Below are positions 23,961-35,692 of a stretch of 64,000 nt of DNA, piece after piece (within the stretch, counting starts at the first letter, position 1; the number at the start of each line of letters is the position of its first letter). Source of the DNA: Pascua guehoae (taxonomy: Eukaryota > Basidiomycota > Tremellomycetes > Trichosporonales > Trichosporonaceae). The stretch lies in assembly GCA_001600415.1 (NCBI GenBank), contig BCJX01000006.1:239983-303982 (forward strand). Reading direction: 5' to 3'. A model generated the notes under the pieces. The model saw nothing but the letters and a program-made list of their open reading frames with translations. It was not told the DNA's origin and searched no databases. The position numbers were made by a program, and so were the translations under genes.

Positions 23961-26900
23961 ATGAGCCCCATCCTCCAGAGGGAGGTCTCAAAGCTCTTCG
24001 ATCTCGCCGCACGCGGAGGACTCGGTAGCGCAAAGGCGTGAGTTAGTTTTGTGGTCGTGTGTGTTGTTGGCAGAGTGACTAAGCTTTGCCTTTTTCTGTC
24101 TGTCCATCATTTTGCTCGGCGTCGTCGTCGTCGCCACCCATCTCCTCTTTTTTTTTCTACAACGCGTCGCATTTCATGTCGTCGTCGTCGTCGTCCTCCA
24201 CCTTGGACTTGTCCCATGGTGGCGCTGGCTCTGGCATTAGCCGCGGCTCTGGATCAGACATGCCGCCGTTGCGTCGCAGCTCTGGTGCTGGCAACCAAGG
24301 CTCAGGCTCACCTCACAGCCTCTACGACTGCATTGCAGAGGGTCCCGACCAGCTCATGTACATGGAGGGGGATACATTGGTGATCCTTCGCGACAGTGGA
24401 CCCGACCTCCTTGCGTACTGTGAAGGCGACGTGGGGTGGGTCAAGCGGTCAAACGTGGCCTTGACTGGAGCCCTCGCGTCCAGTTCATCTCCACCCAGTT
24501 CGCCAGACCGTTCGCGTTCTGAACCCAACACCCCACCCGACATGGCGTCCGTGTCCCCGACTCTAGGTGCAGGAGCAGACACGAGAACGCACAGCGCCCA
24601 AAACGCCAGTGCACCACCACCACTACCAGCACCGCCATTCACATCGTCGTCGCATATGGTCATTGATACGCAGGCGGCTGCGCGGATCACTCCCGACTAT
24701 CGCACATCGACAGCGTCGTCGTACGACCTCGACTCGCCTTACATTGCCCATTCTCCTTATCCCGTCTCCATTCTCGACGACGACAGTATACCTTCCCCAC
24801 GCCTCGACATTGACCAAACCTTTTCTGCCCTCAGAATGGCCGCAAAGCACGAAAGCCCTGCCAGCGACTATGACTATGGGGCGGCCGCCCACCACCACCC
24901 CACCAACGCCACCAGTCACGCAACGGGTCACGCCAACGCCATCCCCGGCGCCATCAACCGCTCACGGACCAACTCGGACTCGTCCACATACTCGAGTGAG
25001 TCTCGCATTGGCGAACTCGTCCTGGGCACCCCCAAAGAAGCAGGGTTCAAGACCAGTGGCTCAAGTGAGGATGGTCCCAGCGCCGGAACAGGTCTTGGCC
25101 TCCTCCAGACCCCCACCCCTTCCTTTGCAGCCACCCTCAGCCTCTCTGCCCTCGGCGTCCACACCTCTTCCAGGTCTGTCGAGCCACTGCGCGCGGCGAC
25201 CCTGGCACTGGAAAGGACTGGTCCAGGCAACACTCTCTTGGGCGCCAGCAGCTTGACGAGCGTGTCTGCTGTTGACGCACCATGTGCGTCGGTCGTCCAT
25301 GGCATCGGAGCCCACGACGCTGTGCGCTCCATCTCGAACCGCGTCGTCGGGGGCTACTCGACTGTGCCCGAAGTCACAGTGCCACCCAAACGCCAGTCAA
25401 TGGCCGTGGAAACGAGCCAGTACTCTGACACGACCCCGGACGATTCTGTCATCATGGACGGTCTCGCGGAGGGGACCGAGACCGAAGAAGATGACGAGGA
25501 GGAGGAGAGACCGATGAGGATCACACCCACAATGGAGGCGCCAGCACCTGTTCGCCCGCCTCGCCGCTTTGCGCCTCCGGCCCTTTCACTGAGCCGCACC
25601 AACACAAACGAATCCGACGCATCGGTCCCCGCCGGCAGCCCCATTCCACTCACCCCAATGAGTCTGGACACATTTGGCGGCGACGGGCTCAGGTCGCGTG
25701 AGAACCTCATGTCACCCATGACGCCGCACTTTCCAAGCCCTCGTCCCCCAAGCCCACGCAGCTTGCATGGCCGCCGCCAGTCCGAGGGGGGCGAGTCCGT
25801 GAGCGATGCAGGCCGCGAGACCGTTGATTGTCCCAGTGATGTTTCAGACAGGAGCCGATCGGTGCCCCCACTGCTCGACAACGACAACAACAGCGGCAAG
25901 ATGACCCCCACCGCACGGGGATACGATAGCACGCTGGCGCCTGTGCGCCAAAATGAATGGCCGTCCTCCTTTCCCGAGTCTGTTGGTCGCCAAACGCCAG
26001 ATGTCCGCCGCGACTCACACCCGTCCGAGGAGGGTACAGTCCTCAACACGCCGCAGACGGTGCCGTCAACGACCTTTCCATCAGAGCGCGCACGCCACAC
26101 ATTCCCAGACGCCTCCCCCAGCGCTCTCTCTGCGCCGCTCCAGATTGACGCGACGCGACGTTCGTCTGACGGCAAGCCCCTGTCTCCTGGTCTCTCGTCC
26201 CCCGCAGTATCTGTACTGCCCGAATCACCGCATTCGGTCGAGTCTAGCTTTTCCATGGAGTCGCGGTACACTACCAAGACGACGCTCCGCAACGGGTTCT
26301 ATGCGTTGGGCCACTCGCCCGCCATTATTCCCGAGACGCCTCGCATGCCATGGCATGAACCCCCACCATCGTCGTCGTCACAACCTAGTACCCCGTCTCT
26401 TCCCTCCACCACTCCCGCAACACAGACCTCGATTGCTAGTCAGGCCTCGCCACGCCCTTTACCATCACGTCCATCGTTGAACGGCTCCTCCAATAGCGCG
26501 AGCAGCTCGCCGTTCCCCTCTTCACCCGACCCGCAAATGCCGTCCCGCGCTCTTCTTCCTTCCCAAATGGTGACTGCGCCGGCGCATGCTCACTCGTCGT
26601 CCCCCATCCAGACTGTTGAACACCAAAAGTCTGCTGCATCTGCAACTGCAACGACCCCTGCCACATTTACCCCGCCGAAACGGGCCAAACCCTTACCGGC
26701 TATACCAATTGCGTCACAGGTTGCCCCATCCTCCACCCCTGGCGGCGGCGCCACTCCCTCGTCCCGCATGGCACCCTCCACCCAACAACCTCCTTCAACT
26801 TCACAATCCATCTCCACTCCACCCATTGCAGCGCCTCCAACACGACAGGCATCACTCTCGTCAAAACCCATGTCCCCAGCCAGCGCTGACGGGCACGGGC

Positions 26901-29875
26901 AGTACCACCTTGCTACCAGCCCCGCATCTGGATCAGCAGACGGGCATCACTTTGACGCATCGCGTCACCGTTATCTGGTTGGCCGTTTGGATGCCGACTT
27001 GTCCCATTCAAGGGGCCCGGTGCCCATCTCGTTCCGTCCCTTTGACTCGAATGCGTCTCCCACCGTTGGCCAAAATGGGATGCCGAGCAACAACAGCGCT
27101 GGCAGCAGCCCATCAGCGAATAGGCCGTCTGGCGGCGGAGGCTTTTCCAGGTCCGGCGGGGTACGCGTCCATGTCGTCGACCTGCCGCCGCAGGTGCCTG
27201 AGCGCGGTCACGCGTCGTCGCCCGCCATCTCCGGGTCACCGACCCCTAACGCACCACGGCATCAGCACCCCGCGTCTAGCGCTGCGTCTAATATTGTGTC
27301 TGGACTACGCTCAGCATCCACGCCTTCGCCCGTTGTTGCCACCGGCCCACCACCACCGCGCCCGCTGGCACGACACCAGGGCAGTGTCAATAATGGTGGC
27401 TCGAGAAAGTCTCCTCCCATTCACAGCGCTGGCGTGCCTTCGCCACCCAAAGCGGTCGATGCGTCTCCGGGCTTTGAAGCACATCGTCCTCCCCGTCGCA
27501 GCATGGGTGACGTGCCACGTCCTCCCCGTCGCAGCACAAGCGATGTGCCACGCCCCCGCGTCTTCACTGCGCCGACTCCCAGCGACGACTCGCATTCACA
27601 ACTGCCCTACGCCGAGACGCCAGAAAATAGCGATGTCGGTCATGCCAGTGCCACGCCCAAGGCTGCCAACTTTGCGACGGCACCATGGCAGGCACAACAT
27701 CATTCCTCGGCCACACAGGCTTCCACGAATAGCTCGGGAGCATCAACCCCGACAGTCACACATGCTCAACCCCGGCCATCGCTGTCAAGTGAGCGGCGGT
27801 ACCCCGGCCTGACATCGCAGCCGCAGCAGCCGCTCCAGACGGCCATCTCACCGCCGCCTGTAAAGCCCCGTTCGCCGGCGCGCTCGCAGCCTCGTCCGCA
27901 GCCGCGCGTGCAGACGCACACATCGACACCAAGCCAGTGGCAGATGCCCCAGCAGGGCGCGTCCTCTTCGTCCTCTCACACCCCACAGACGCCATCGAGG
28001 AACCCATCGCAGCAATCTCATTCTGCGCCAACCACGCAAGGATCAGTGTCGCACAAGCCCACACCTCCCAGACTGCAAACTCAGCGGAGCGCGTCGAGCA
28101 CGTTGCCTTCGCAGTCGCCCTTTTCGGCATCTGGCTCGACGCCAGGGAGCAGTGCTGGTGGGTCCACAATGTCACACCGCGCACGCTCGCGCTCGTTCTC
28201 GGCCACCATTGCAAAGGTGGTTGGGATGGGGCCCAAGCAAGAGCACGTCCCTCCTGTGCCGTTCCGTCCTTCGCCACCACCCAATGCGTCGCCTTCGCCC
28301 ACTCCGGGCTCCGTGGGTCCCATGTCCGCGGGTCCCAACGGCCCCCGGCGTGATCGACTGCCATTCATGTTTATGCGTTCCCCGGGGTCTCAGAGCTCGC
28401 ACTCGTCGTCGGGGTCGCGTCGTGGTCGGTCGTCGCTCGACAGCACCATGTCGATTCGGCACATGGGTATGGGCAACATGAGCGGCACGACCGAGTCGCT
28501 GCCCTTGTCTGCAGGAGCGCGACAGGGCTCTGGCGCGCCGTTTACCCCGACGGCGCCTTCGCGCTCCGTCTCCACTGGACGCATCAAGCCGTTCCGCCCG
28601 CCAGTGTCGCATCGCGATTTCGCCGACCCCACCATCAACGAGGATGGCATGGAGTTTGAGATTGTCCACCCGCCCTCCAAGATGTCTGGTTCTGTGCCAA
28701 AGGTCTCTATCAGCATGGACGGGCATGAGAGCATCAAGGATGATTTGCCCGACATGCCTCTCGAAGTGGACGAGTGGGGCTTTATCAAAGACAAGTCGCC
28801 CACGCCTGCCATTTTCCAGACGCGTCGCCAGACGGCAGGCGATGTTCGCTCTGTGGAACAGAAATGGGTGAGTATGGCACGTGGTATCGAAAGGGAAAAA
28901 GCTGACAATAAGTTGTCAATCATCCAGACTCCTCTGGCGTTGGGCCAGTCGCCGAGCAAACGAGTGCGGCGTCTGGTCATTGAGCAGGGCGTCCCTGCCA
29001 GTCTACGCGGCCGCGTCTGGGGCTGGCTCATGTCGAATGGTGTTTCGGGCAGGGTCGAGGGTCTTTTCCCACGTCTCCTTTCAAACGATCCAGCACCGTA
29101 CGACGAGCAGCTCGACCGCGACGTGCAGACAGTGTACACGGATCACGCGACGTTTGCCCGCAGGGGCGGACCAGGGCAGGCGGATCTGCGCACGCTGCTC
29201 AAGGCGTACATGAACTTTGCCCCAAACGGCTACCACTCGGAACTGGCGCTGATTGCCGGTGCGCTCCTCGTCCACGCGGTCGTCGAGGACGCGTTCTGGC
29301 TCATGGCCGGGCTGTTCAACGGCGTCCTCAAGACTTACTATGTCAAGGACAAGTTTGCCTTCCGCGTCGACCTGCATGTCTTTGCGAGCATTGTGCAAGG
29401 GAGCGAGCCCAAGCTCGGGTCCCTGTTCCGCCAGGCCGATATTGCGCGTGCGTACCCTGCGTGTGTATCACGAATGGTAATGCTGACCTCGCAGCGCACG
29501 ATTACCTGCGTCCATGGTGGATGAGCATGTTCCTCCGGCACTTGCCTTGGCCAACAGCACTGCGTGTCTTTGACGCAGTTATCACGGAGGGTGAGTAAAG
29601 CGTGTGGCTTCAAGCATTCGCAATGTCTCTCATGCTGACGCCCAGGCCCGCGGTTCCTCCTGATCGCGTCACTCGCCATTCTGGGCCTCTCGCGCGACCG
29701 CCTCCTCGGCCTCCCGCCCACGCGCGACGCTGTGCTAAACTACCTGCTCCACCTGCCACAGGACAGTCTCCTGTTGCCCGAGACGTTTATGCGCGCGTGC
29801 GACGAGGTCAAGCTCCGCGACGAGGACCTGAAAAAGCTCCGTTCGAGCGTAAAGGTGCAGCTCGCGACTAGTTGA
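23961..29875 (+). CDS. SH3-like and TBC (RabGAP-fold) domain protein, probable pseudo-GAP
   Basis: Main exons: (24241 or 24176)-28867, 28928-29447, 29495-29590 and 29646-29875. Two 5' models are possible. One starts at ATG 24176 (MSSSSSSSTLDLSHG, 1,845 aa). The other uses a short exon 23961-24037 (MSPILQREVSKLFDLAARGG) spliced in correct phase to 24241. Near the N-terminus, SLYDCIAEGPDQLMYMEGD and EGDVGWVKRSN resemble an SH3 fold. About 1,400 residues of Ser/Pro-rich, probably disordered linker follow, with PPRR motifs repeated. The C-terminal 280 residues are a TBC domain: GVPASLRGRVWGWLMSNGV, then ALLVHAVVEDAFWLMAGLF and HDYLRPWWMSMFL. The usual IxxDxxR arginine finger reads LDRDVQTVYTDH, and the YxQ finger reads YHSELALIAGALL, so both catalytic residues appear absent. 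A role as adaptor rather than active RabGAP is inference. Confidence 0.88.
28868..28927 (+). other. 60-nt frame-neutral intron before the TBC domain
   Basis: Donor GTGAGTATG and acceptor ATCATCCAG with a CTGACAAT branch-like site. It is exactly 20 codons and has no stop, so retention would insert 20 residues just before the TBC domain. Confidence 0.7.
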
Positions 29876-30174
29876 TGCAGCGACGATTGAGCAGAGGTAG
29901 AAGAGGGAGAAGTGGCGTTGAGCGGAGAAGGCGGACGGAGCGAAACGATAAGAACGAACAGAACGAACAGGGAGCGTGATCACATGGAATTAGTCCCCGG
30001 CACCGGGTGTCAGGGGTGAGTCTAGTCTGAGACTGCAACATTATAAGCACGAATTAGCACGAGGAGAAGGGTGTCTAGTTCTGTAGGGGCAAGACCCCGC
30101 ACATTTATGTATACAACATAACATTGGCACCCACATGAGGAGCTACGAGGAGCACTGTGAGTCGCAATCCAATT
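29876..30174. other. TBC gene 3' flank
   Basis: About 300 bp after the TBC stop. Contains purine-rich 3' UTR-like sequence, then an AT-rich segment with ATGTATACAACATAACATTG at about 30107. Nothing coding seen. Confidence 0.4.
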
Positions 30175-30620
30175 TCAATGCCATGGTGGTGGGCAAAGCC
30201 AAAGCCAACAACGGCGGCCATGCGGCAACCGCGGTGTCACTGGTGTGGGAGCCGTGAGGAGGACAGGTGGTGCAGATGATGCCTGCGAGCGAAGAAGGCG
30301 GCGGTCCACGGGAGGCGAAATGGGTGTCTCTTGCTTCGCCTCGTTATTTTCATCGTCGGAGTCGCCAACTGCACTGCCTGCATCGGCTTCCGACGGCTCG
30401 GGGATGGACTGGGCGGACATTTCCACCACGTAGTCACGGACCGGAGCGGCCACAGCCGACACTTCCTTTTCCGGGCTGCTGAATCCCTTCTCGGGGCTGA
30501 ATGGCTTGCGTGGAAGCCACTTTGCTGAGCCCAGGAGGTTGCTGTTGAGCGACTCTGTAGCATCATGGCGCCAGAGAGAGTGGTGGCTGGAAGATTTTTG
30601 TTTTGACGGACGTCCTTTTC
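30175..30620 (-). pseudogene. Open coding fragment without start, possible broken gene
   Basis: A minus-strand frame of about 148 codons from 30620 to the stop at 30175 has coding-like composition: LNSNLLGSAKWLPRKPFSP, then EKGFSSPEKEVSAVAAPVRD, and an acidic DSDDENNEAKQETPISPP segment. No convincing ATG or acceptor heads it, and DNA upstream (30620-31070) turns AT-rich and repeat-like. It may be the C-terminal remnant of a gene cut by insertion or deletion, or the last exon of a gene I could not assemble. Family not recognised. Confidence 0.3.
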
Positions 30621-31068
30621 AGTTTTTAGAATATTTCAGGGCAGTACACGTGGCATCCCTCAATTTAGGGTGGCAATTTCCGCCTTTGATATTCTGGCCG
30701 AGTTGCAACAACTTGACAGTTGGAACCGATACCATCGCCGTCGAGGCCCGGTTTCTCACCCATACAGTATCTCTATGAAACAAGACGAAATAAAGGTTGG
30801 AAAGAATCTGAAGATCAATAGCTACCAAGTGGTGGTAAAAATTGTGAATATTCCTGTTATATTGTCTGTAAACTGCTCATAACTTAGGCAGAGTAACAAT
30901 TTGATGTCAGAGCAACGAAAATGCACACATCAATGGTGGGGCACTCTCGAGCTTCAGAAATTAGGTCAATAAGGGATCTGATATACGGCAATACATTGCG
31001 GGTAATGGTTTTGGCAGTTGTTGCATTGGATCATGAGGAATGACAAGTTGACGATGTTAGAAGTGGTA

Positions 31069-31262
31069 CAGGTGCGTCCGGAAAGTCTTGAGACTGCCAC
31101 TTTGAGCTCGGTCCAGTCCAAGTTGCGCATGGGCACTCTCGAGACCAATGCAATGCTACAGCAAGTGGACACACCACTGCTTCCTGCTCGTTATATCCCA
31201 TATGCCCTGCGACCGTGTCCCCGAGGTTGAAAGTGGCAATCTCATGACTTTTCGGACACAGA
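31069..31262. mobile_element. Short TIR element (MITE), copy B
   Basis: About 194 bp bounded by inverted termini. Left end CAGGTGCGTCCGGAAAGTC continues to GAGACTGCCACTTTGAGCTC; the right end, read in reverse complement, is GTGTCCGAAAAGTCATGAG then ATTGCCACTTT. A TA dinucleotide precedes the left end (31067-31068); the right target site is eroded. The left terminus is nearly identical over about 45 bp to the element at 47616, so both belong to one family. No transposase is present. The TA target and terminus style suggest a Tc1/mariner-related non-autonomous element (inference). Confidence 0.7.
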
Positions 31263-31307
31263 GTTGCATTTTCGACATAAAAGCCACCAGGCTACTAAGC
31301 AGTACTA

Positions 31308-31321
31308 CCCTGAATTCAGGG
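31308..31321. repeat. 14-bp perfect palindrome followed by T6
   Basis: CCCTGAATTCAGGG is immediately followed by CTTTTTT. It lies in the AT-rich accessory island between the MITE and the tRNA gene. Function unknown. Confidence 0.6.
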
Positions 31322-31446
31322 CTTTTTTCCTGAAATCCGTCAAGGTACTAAAAGCAACTCGAGAGTGGTGGATCCCAGTGTGGCACCTGGGCAGTGGAGA
31401 GTTAATGAGTGTAGAAAGATGGTCACTCTTCATCGCTCTTGTGGTC

Positions 31447-31541
31447 GGGCGTGTAGCTCAGTTGGTAGAGCGCGTCATTAGCATTACATAACATTGTTCT
31501 GCCACTTGACGAGGTCTTTGGTTCGATTCCTAACTCGTCCA
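31447..31541 (+). tRNA. tRNA-Ala (AGC) with intron
   Basis: Acceptor GGGCGTG pairs with CTCGTCC; D-arm GCTCAGTTGGTAGAGC is perfect; anticodon stem CGTCA pairs with TGACG; the T-arm is TTTGG-TTCGATT-CCTAA with one mismatch. The loop begins TTAGCA, giving anticodon AGC (read as IGC). An intron of about 22 nt follows position 37. The body resembles yeast tRNA-Ala(AGC), including the GGTTCGATTCC T-arm and the CTCGTCCA end. A Pol III terminator TTTTT is at 31545-31549. Confidence 0.85.
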
Positions 31542-31544
31542 CAC

Positions 31545-31549
31545 TTTTT
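31545..31549 (+). terminator. Pol III T5 terminator of tRNA-Ala
   Basis: A run of five T residues four bases after the tRNA 3' end, the usual RNA polymerase III stop signal. Confidence 0.75.
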
Positions 31550-31879
31550 GCGCTTTGATGTGACGGCGAGCCATGTGTCTCCTGCCGCGCAGCTGACCGA
31601 TGCATGATACCGTGGAACGGAGTGCTCTATGGTCTATGCCAGTCGTCACGCAAGAGGGTAAATAACATTGCACCAGGTGTTTGACGCGACATTGACGGGT
31701 GACGCAGTGACGTCGTTGCAGACGGGCAACTTGGACAAGCGAGCCTCCGTGACGCAGCGGAATGGAATGCAACCGTGTGTTCCTGACTATCAATCTCAAT
31801 CTTAGCCTCGGCATCTTGACATCTCTCCCCTCCCCCTCTTCTCTATCACCCCATCTCCTCTTCTCCCGTCCTCGGCATC
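31550..31879. promoter_or_regulatory. Upstream region of the NatB subunit gene
   Basis: About 330 bp between the tRNA-Ala and the ATG of the NatB gene. The last 80 bp are C/T-rich (CTCTCCCCTCCCCCTCTTCTC), like promoters or 5' leaders of many genes in this group. Nothing else recognised. Confidence 0.35.
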
Positions 31880-34800
31880 ATGTCCAGACAAGTCGACTGG
31901 GCCGCCGAGGAGCGCAAGCTTCAGTCCGTCTACGGTGCGTGTCCCGTGTTTCCGTCCTAAAAGAGCCGGCCTGCTGCGTGCTGCTAGGTGGATGGCAGCA
32001 AATGTCAAGTGCTCTCGACAACTCGATAACCGCACATCGAGGACCGTCCCGCCCTGTCCCGTCCAGCTGACAGCAGATGACATTCAGTTCGGACGCATCA
32101 AGCCTGCCCATGCGGCCGTGGAGCGCTGGCTCAAGAAGCACCCCAGGTCGCAGCCTGCCCTGGTACGTAGTCTCGTCGCGGTCGGAGCGTCATGGGGGCG
32201 GGTATGACCAAGGTGGGAGAGTGAGGAAAGGTTAGGGCCTAGCTCTTCGGGAACGAGGTCTTTACGGTGCGAGTACAACAGATGCCTTGTGCTTGCCTCT
32301 CAGAGGTGCACATCTCCTCACGGCGTCAACCACAGCCACCTCCGAGACCATCGGCTTCCCGCTTCCCCCTTTCCCACTGAACCCCTCCACACAATGTCGC
32401 GGCCATTTACACTCCCCGCCCTCCCCACAAACTAGCCGCTCACACCCAGGTCCTCCGCATGGTGCTCGCGGAAAAGCAGCGGCTGGGCGCCCCCGCCGTC
32501 CTCAAAGTGTACGACGACGTCAAGCGCACCGCGCCGCTGTCGGGCCGCAGCGTGTGGTGGATCTCGATGACGCTGCGCAACATCCGGAGGCGTGAGTGTT
32601 GTTTGGGCATTCGGGGCTGGGGCCCGCCTGAGGGGGGATGGTGGCGTTGGGCGGAGACGATAGTGGTGGAGGTGTTGGGTGGAGGGTTGCAAGTGGTCAA
32701 CGCGCCGACACGGCTGGGCGCCTTCTTGTTCTGGCCGGGAGGTTGAGCCGCGGCTGGTACAGCTCCAGTTGGGCTTGTCCTCGTCGACTATATCCCCAGT
32801 GTCAACTTACATCTCGCTGTGGGACTCCGTTGCCGGCAGTGACCCACTGCGTGTGGGTTCATGCCATGAAGCTCGGGGGCGAGCGGATGGAGGGAGAAGC
32901 GTAGTGCAGAGGGTGGCCCAGAGAATGCCCCAGAGGTGCAGAGGAGGGTACAGAGGGTACAGACCGCGAGCGTCCCCGCGACCATATGACGACACGCTAG
33001 CCCACGTCCGACCCGACTAACCTCCCAGCTGACCTCGTGCTTGCACTCTACCAGGGGCTGTGGGACGCACGCCCCGATGTGATTGAGCTCGGCGACCAGG
33101 TCTTCCTCGCCGCGGCGGCCATGGGCGACACGGGCGTCATGGCTACGGTGAGTACAGCGGGATGTGCTACAAGGGAGCAATGTAAAGCACAACCCAGAGC
33201 ACGAGTGGGGCACTTCCAATGCTGACGCCAGGTCTCACGCAAGCTGTTCAACACGACAAAGGCACCACAGTGGGCGCGCATCGCGGCCTACTCGTCCTGG
33301 GCGGCCAACGCCCCCGCGCCGAGTGACGCGGACCCGTTCCCGCTCGCCCCGCCCAAGACTCTGTTCCCCGCCCAGCTCATGCTGCGCACGACGGGCAAAG
33401 AGGTCCGCACCGCCGACGAGCTCTGGCTCCGCCTCGAGGTTGCACTGGGCGCCGGCGACGTGACTGAGGCGTGGCGCCTGGTGCGGGATGAGGGGCGCAA
33501 GGGGTCACTCGCACGCAGGAACGCCGCGATGGACGCCGCAAAGGTGCTCGGAAAGCGCGGTGTCGCCGGCCAGGATGTGTGGGGAGACGAGGCGGCAGCG
33601 ACGATCGAGCTCCTGCGAGACGACCGCGAGGCGCAGGCAAACTACCTGTTCTACCGCCACCTCTTGACGTGTGTCGCGGCTGGCGCGAGTGCCACGGACG
33701 CCGATGCGGCCTTTGCCGACCTCGCAAAGGATATTGGAGACAAGGAGCGCGCGCCGGCACTGGGGCGTCTCGAGCTCGACGCGGCCGAGCGCAAGCAGGG
33801 CCGCGGAATGGGCGACGATGTGTGGGACGCCGCGGTAAAGGCCTACCTCGCCCGCTGGGGGAGCAAGTGGACGACGCCGTCCGAGCTCCTCGGCATTGTG
33901 GGCGAGGATGCCACCATGGCCAAGCGCCTGGGCGCGATTGTCCAGAGTGCCCGTGACGCCGCCAAGCCCCACGAGGACGAAAAGAGCTTCAACGCTGCAG
34001 CTGTCGCCGAGTGGCTCCTCCTCCGGCTTGGCGGCACACCAACACTCGACGACGCGGCGCGGTACTGGAAGCTCTATACCGAGGGTCTCGTGTACGGCGC
34101 CAACCTCCCAAAGACCGACGTCCAGCCAGCCGACCCCATGGGTCTCGCGGCTGTTGATGCGCTGCTCGCCGTCTGGGCCGAGTCTCCACAGGGTGAGTAA
34201 GAGTTGGCCGCGGTGTCGTTTACGAGGGACTCGGGCTTGGACTCGGACTGGTAGCAGGACACCGCCATTGCGCCCGTATTGACAACGCCCAACCCCGAGA
34301 CGGCCAAGGCCAGCTCTCGTCGGGCACCGTCTCGGTTGCCGCCGTCGCCGGCGCTGTCCTTGATATTGCGCCTGTTGCGCTCAAGGCGTGCAAACCTGGA
34401 CGGTGTCGTAACTGCTACAAGACGAGTCTAATGCTGATCGCAGACGACGCTCTCCTCGTACAGGCCGCCGCGTGCCTCGAGGCCATTGTCGACAAGTCGC
34501 CCTCATCGTTTTCTGCCCGCTTCACCCTCGTGCGCGTGTACCGCCTCCTGGGCGCACCGTCGCTCTACGTCCCGCACCTTGACAAGCTCGGCCTTTCCGA
34601 GATCCAGCTCGACAATCTCCTGCACGTCGTGTCCGAGCGCGGCGGCGGCCTCGAGGCGCGTCTCGGCGGCGCACGCAAGACCTGGGACGACCTCGCGGGT
34701 AAGGCTACGCTGATGTATGCGCGCAGCGCCAGCGACGTGAGTAAACTCGGATCACGAGACGATGAGAGAACCCCCGATAAGTGTCGCTGACTCTAGCTCC

Positions 34801-35692
34801 CCGAGTTTGTCAAGCAGGCCCTCGAGCGCGAGTCGTACTCCAAGGTGAGTGAGACTGGCTATATTCGACCAGCCTAACCGCCCAGATCCACGGCATCCGC
34901 ACACTGCTCAAGTGCCTCAACCAGTCAATTGCACAGCGTGTCCTCGAGGTCGACGACGTCTGGGCGTCGCTGGTGACGGGCGCCGACGTTTCGTCGGACA
35001 CTCTCGCCTCGCTCGCGGCCGCCCTCGCCTCCGACACGCCATGGGTCGATAACCGCAACTATGAGCTCATGGTCGACAGCCTTGCGCACACTGCTGCGCC
35101 ACACCCCGCGGCTGACGAGTCAACCGTCCGTGCCCTTGGTGCCGTTGCGGTGCGTGCCGCGCGCTACGTCCGTGGCGAAACGGCCACGGCTGACGTGCCG
35201 TCCGCGACGATTGACGGGCTCAAGGACGTGGACGCCGCATACGTCTCGGCCCTCACCCGCGCGCTCGACCGTGCAGCCGCGCCAGACACCGACGCGTCGG
35301 ATGCGACCTTTTTCGACGCGTCGGTCGCCGCAGCGACCGCGGCGCAGACGACGTGGGCGCGCGCCGACGCGCTCCTCGCGCTCGGCCGCCTGGCGCGCGT
35401 CCTCGACGCAGTGGGCAAGCGGGCTGCCGAGCTCGCAAAGCCCGTCAAGGGGCGGAAGCGGCCGGCGGGGCTGGTCGCGCTCGTGGGAGATATCAAGCGC
35501 GCACGCGAGGGTCTCGAGGGCAAGGTCGAGGGTGTGCTTGGTGCGTTGAAGGAGCAGGCTGGTGGGAAAGCGAGTGCTGCAGCGGGAGTGCTTGATGGCG
35601 AGGCGATCTCGGAGACTGCAAAGCGCGTGGTTGGTGCGCGGGCAGAGCTCGCGACGGGGCTCCGGGGATTGCTCGGTACCAAGCCAGTGTAG
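31880..35692 (+). CDS. MDM20: NatB N-terminal acetyltransferase auxiliary subunit (Mdm20/NAA25)
   Basis: Nine exons: 31880-31934, 32077-32162, 32450-32591, 33029-33147, 33232-34192, 34258-34407, 34444-34736, 34797-34844 and 34886-35692; about 886 aa. The non-catalytic NatB subunit binds ribosomes and the catalytic Naa20 to acetylate nascent Met-Asp/Glu/Asn/Gln N-termini. The N-terminus has TPR-like helices (RIKPAHAAVERWLKKHP; LALYQGLWDARPDV). The C-terminal part matches the Mdm20 family: SFSARFTLVRVYRLLGAPS, YVPHLDKLGLSEIQLDNLL, RTLLKCLNQSIAQRVLEV and PWVDNRNYELM. Introns 2 and 3 (287 and 437 nt) are long for this window. The 34408-34443 intron is only 36 nt and was chosen for phase; the short exon before it is the least certain part. 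Start is the first ATG (MSRQVDWAAEERKLQSVY), fitting family N-termini. Confidence 0.87.

Noticed and set aside
26586..27812. 408-codon alternative frame inside the TBC gene
   Set aside because: Shadow of the Ser/Pro-rich linker in another frame; Pro/His/Arg composition only.
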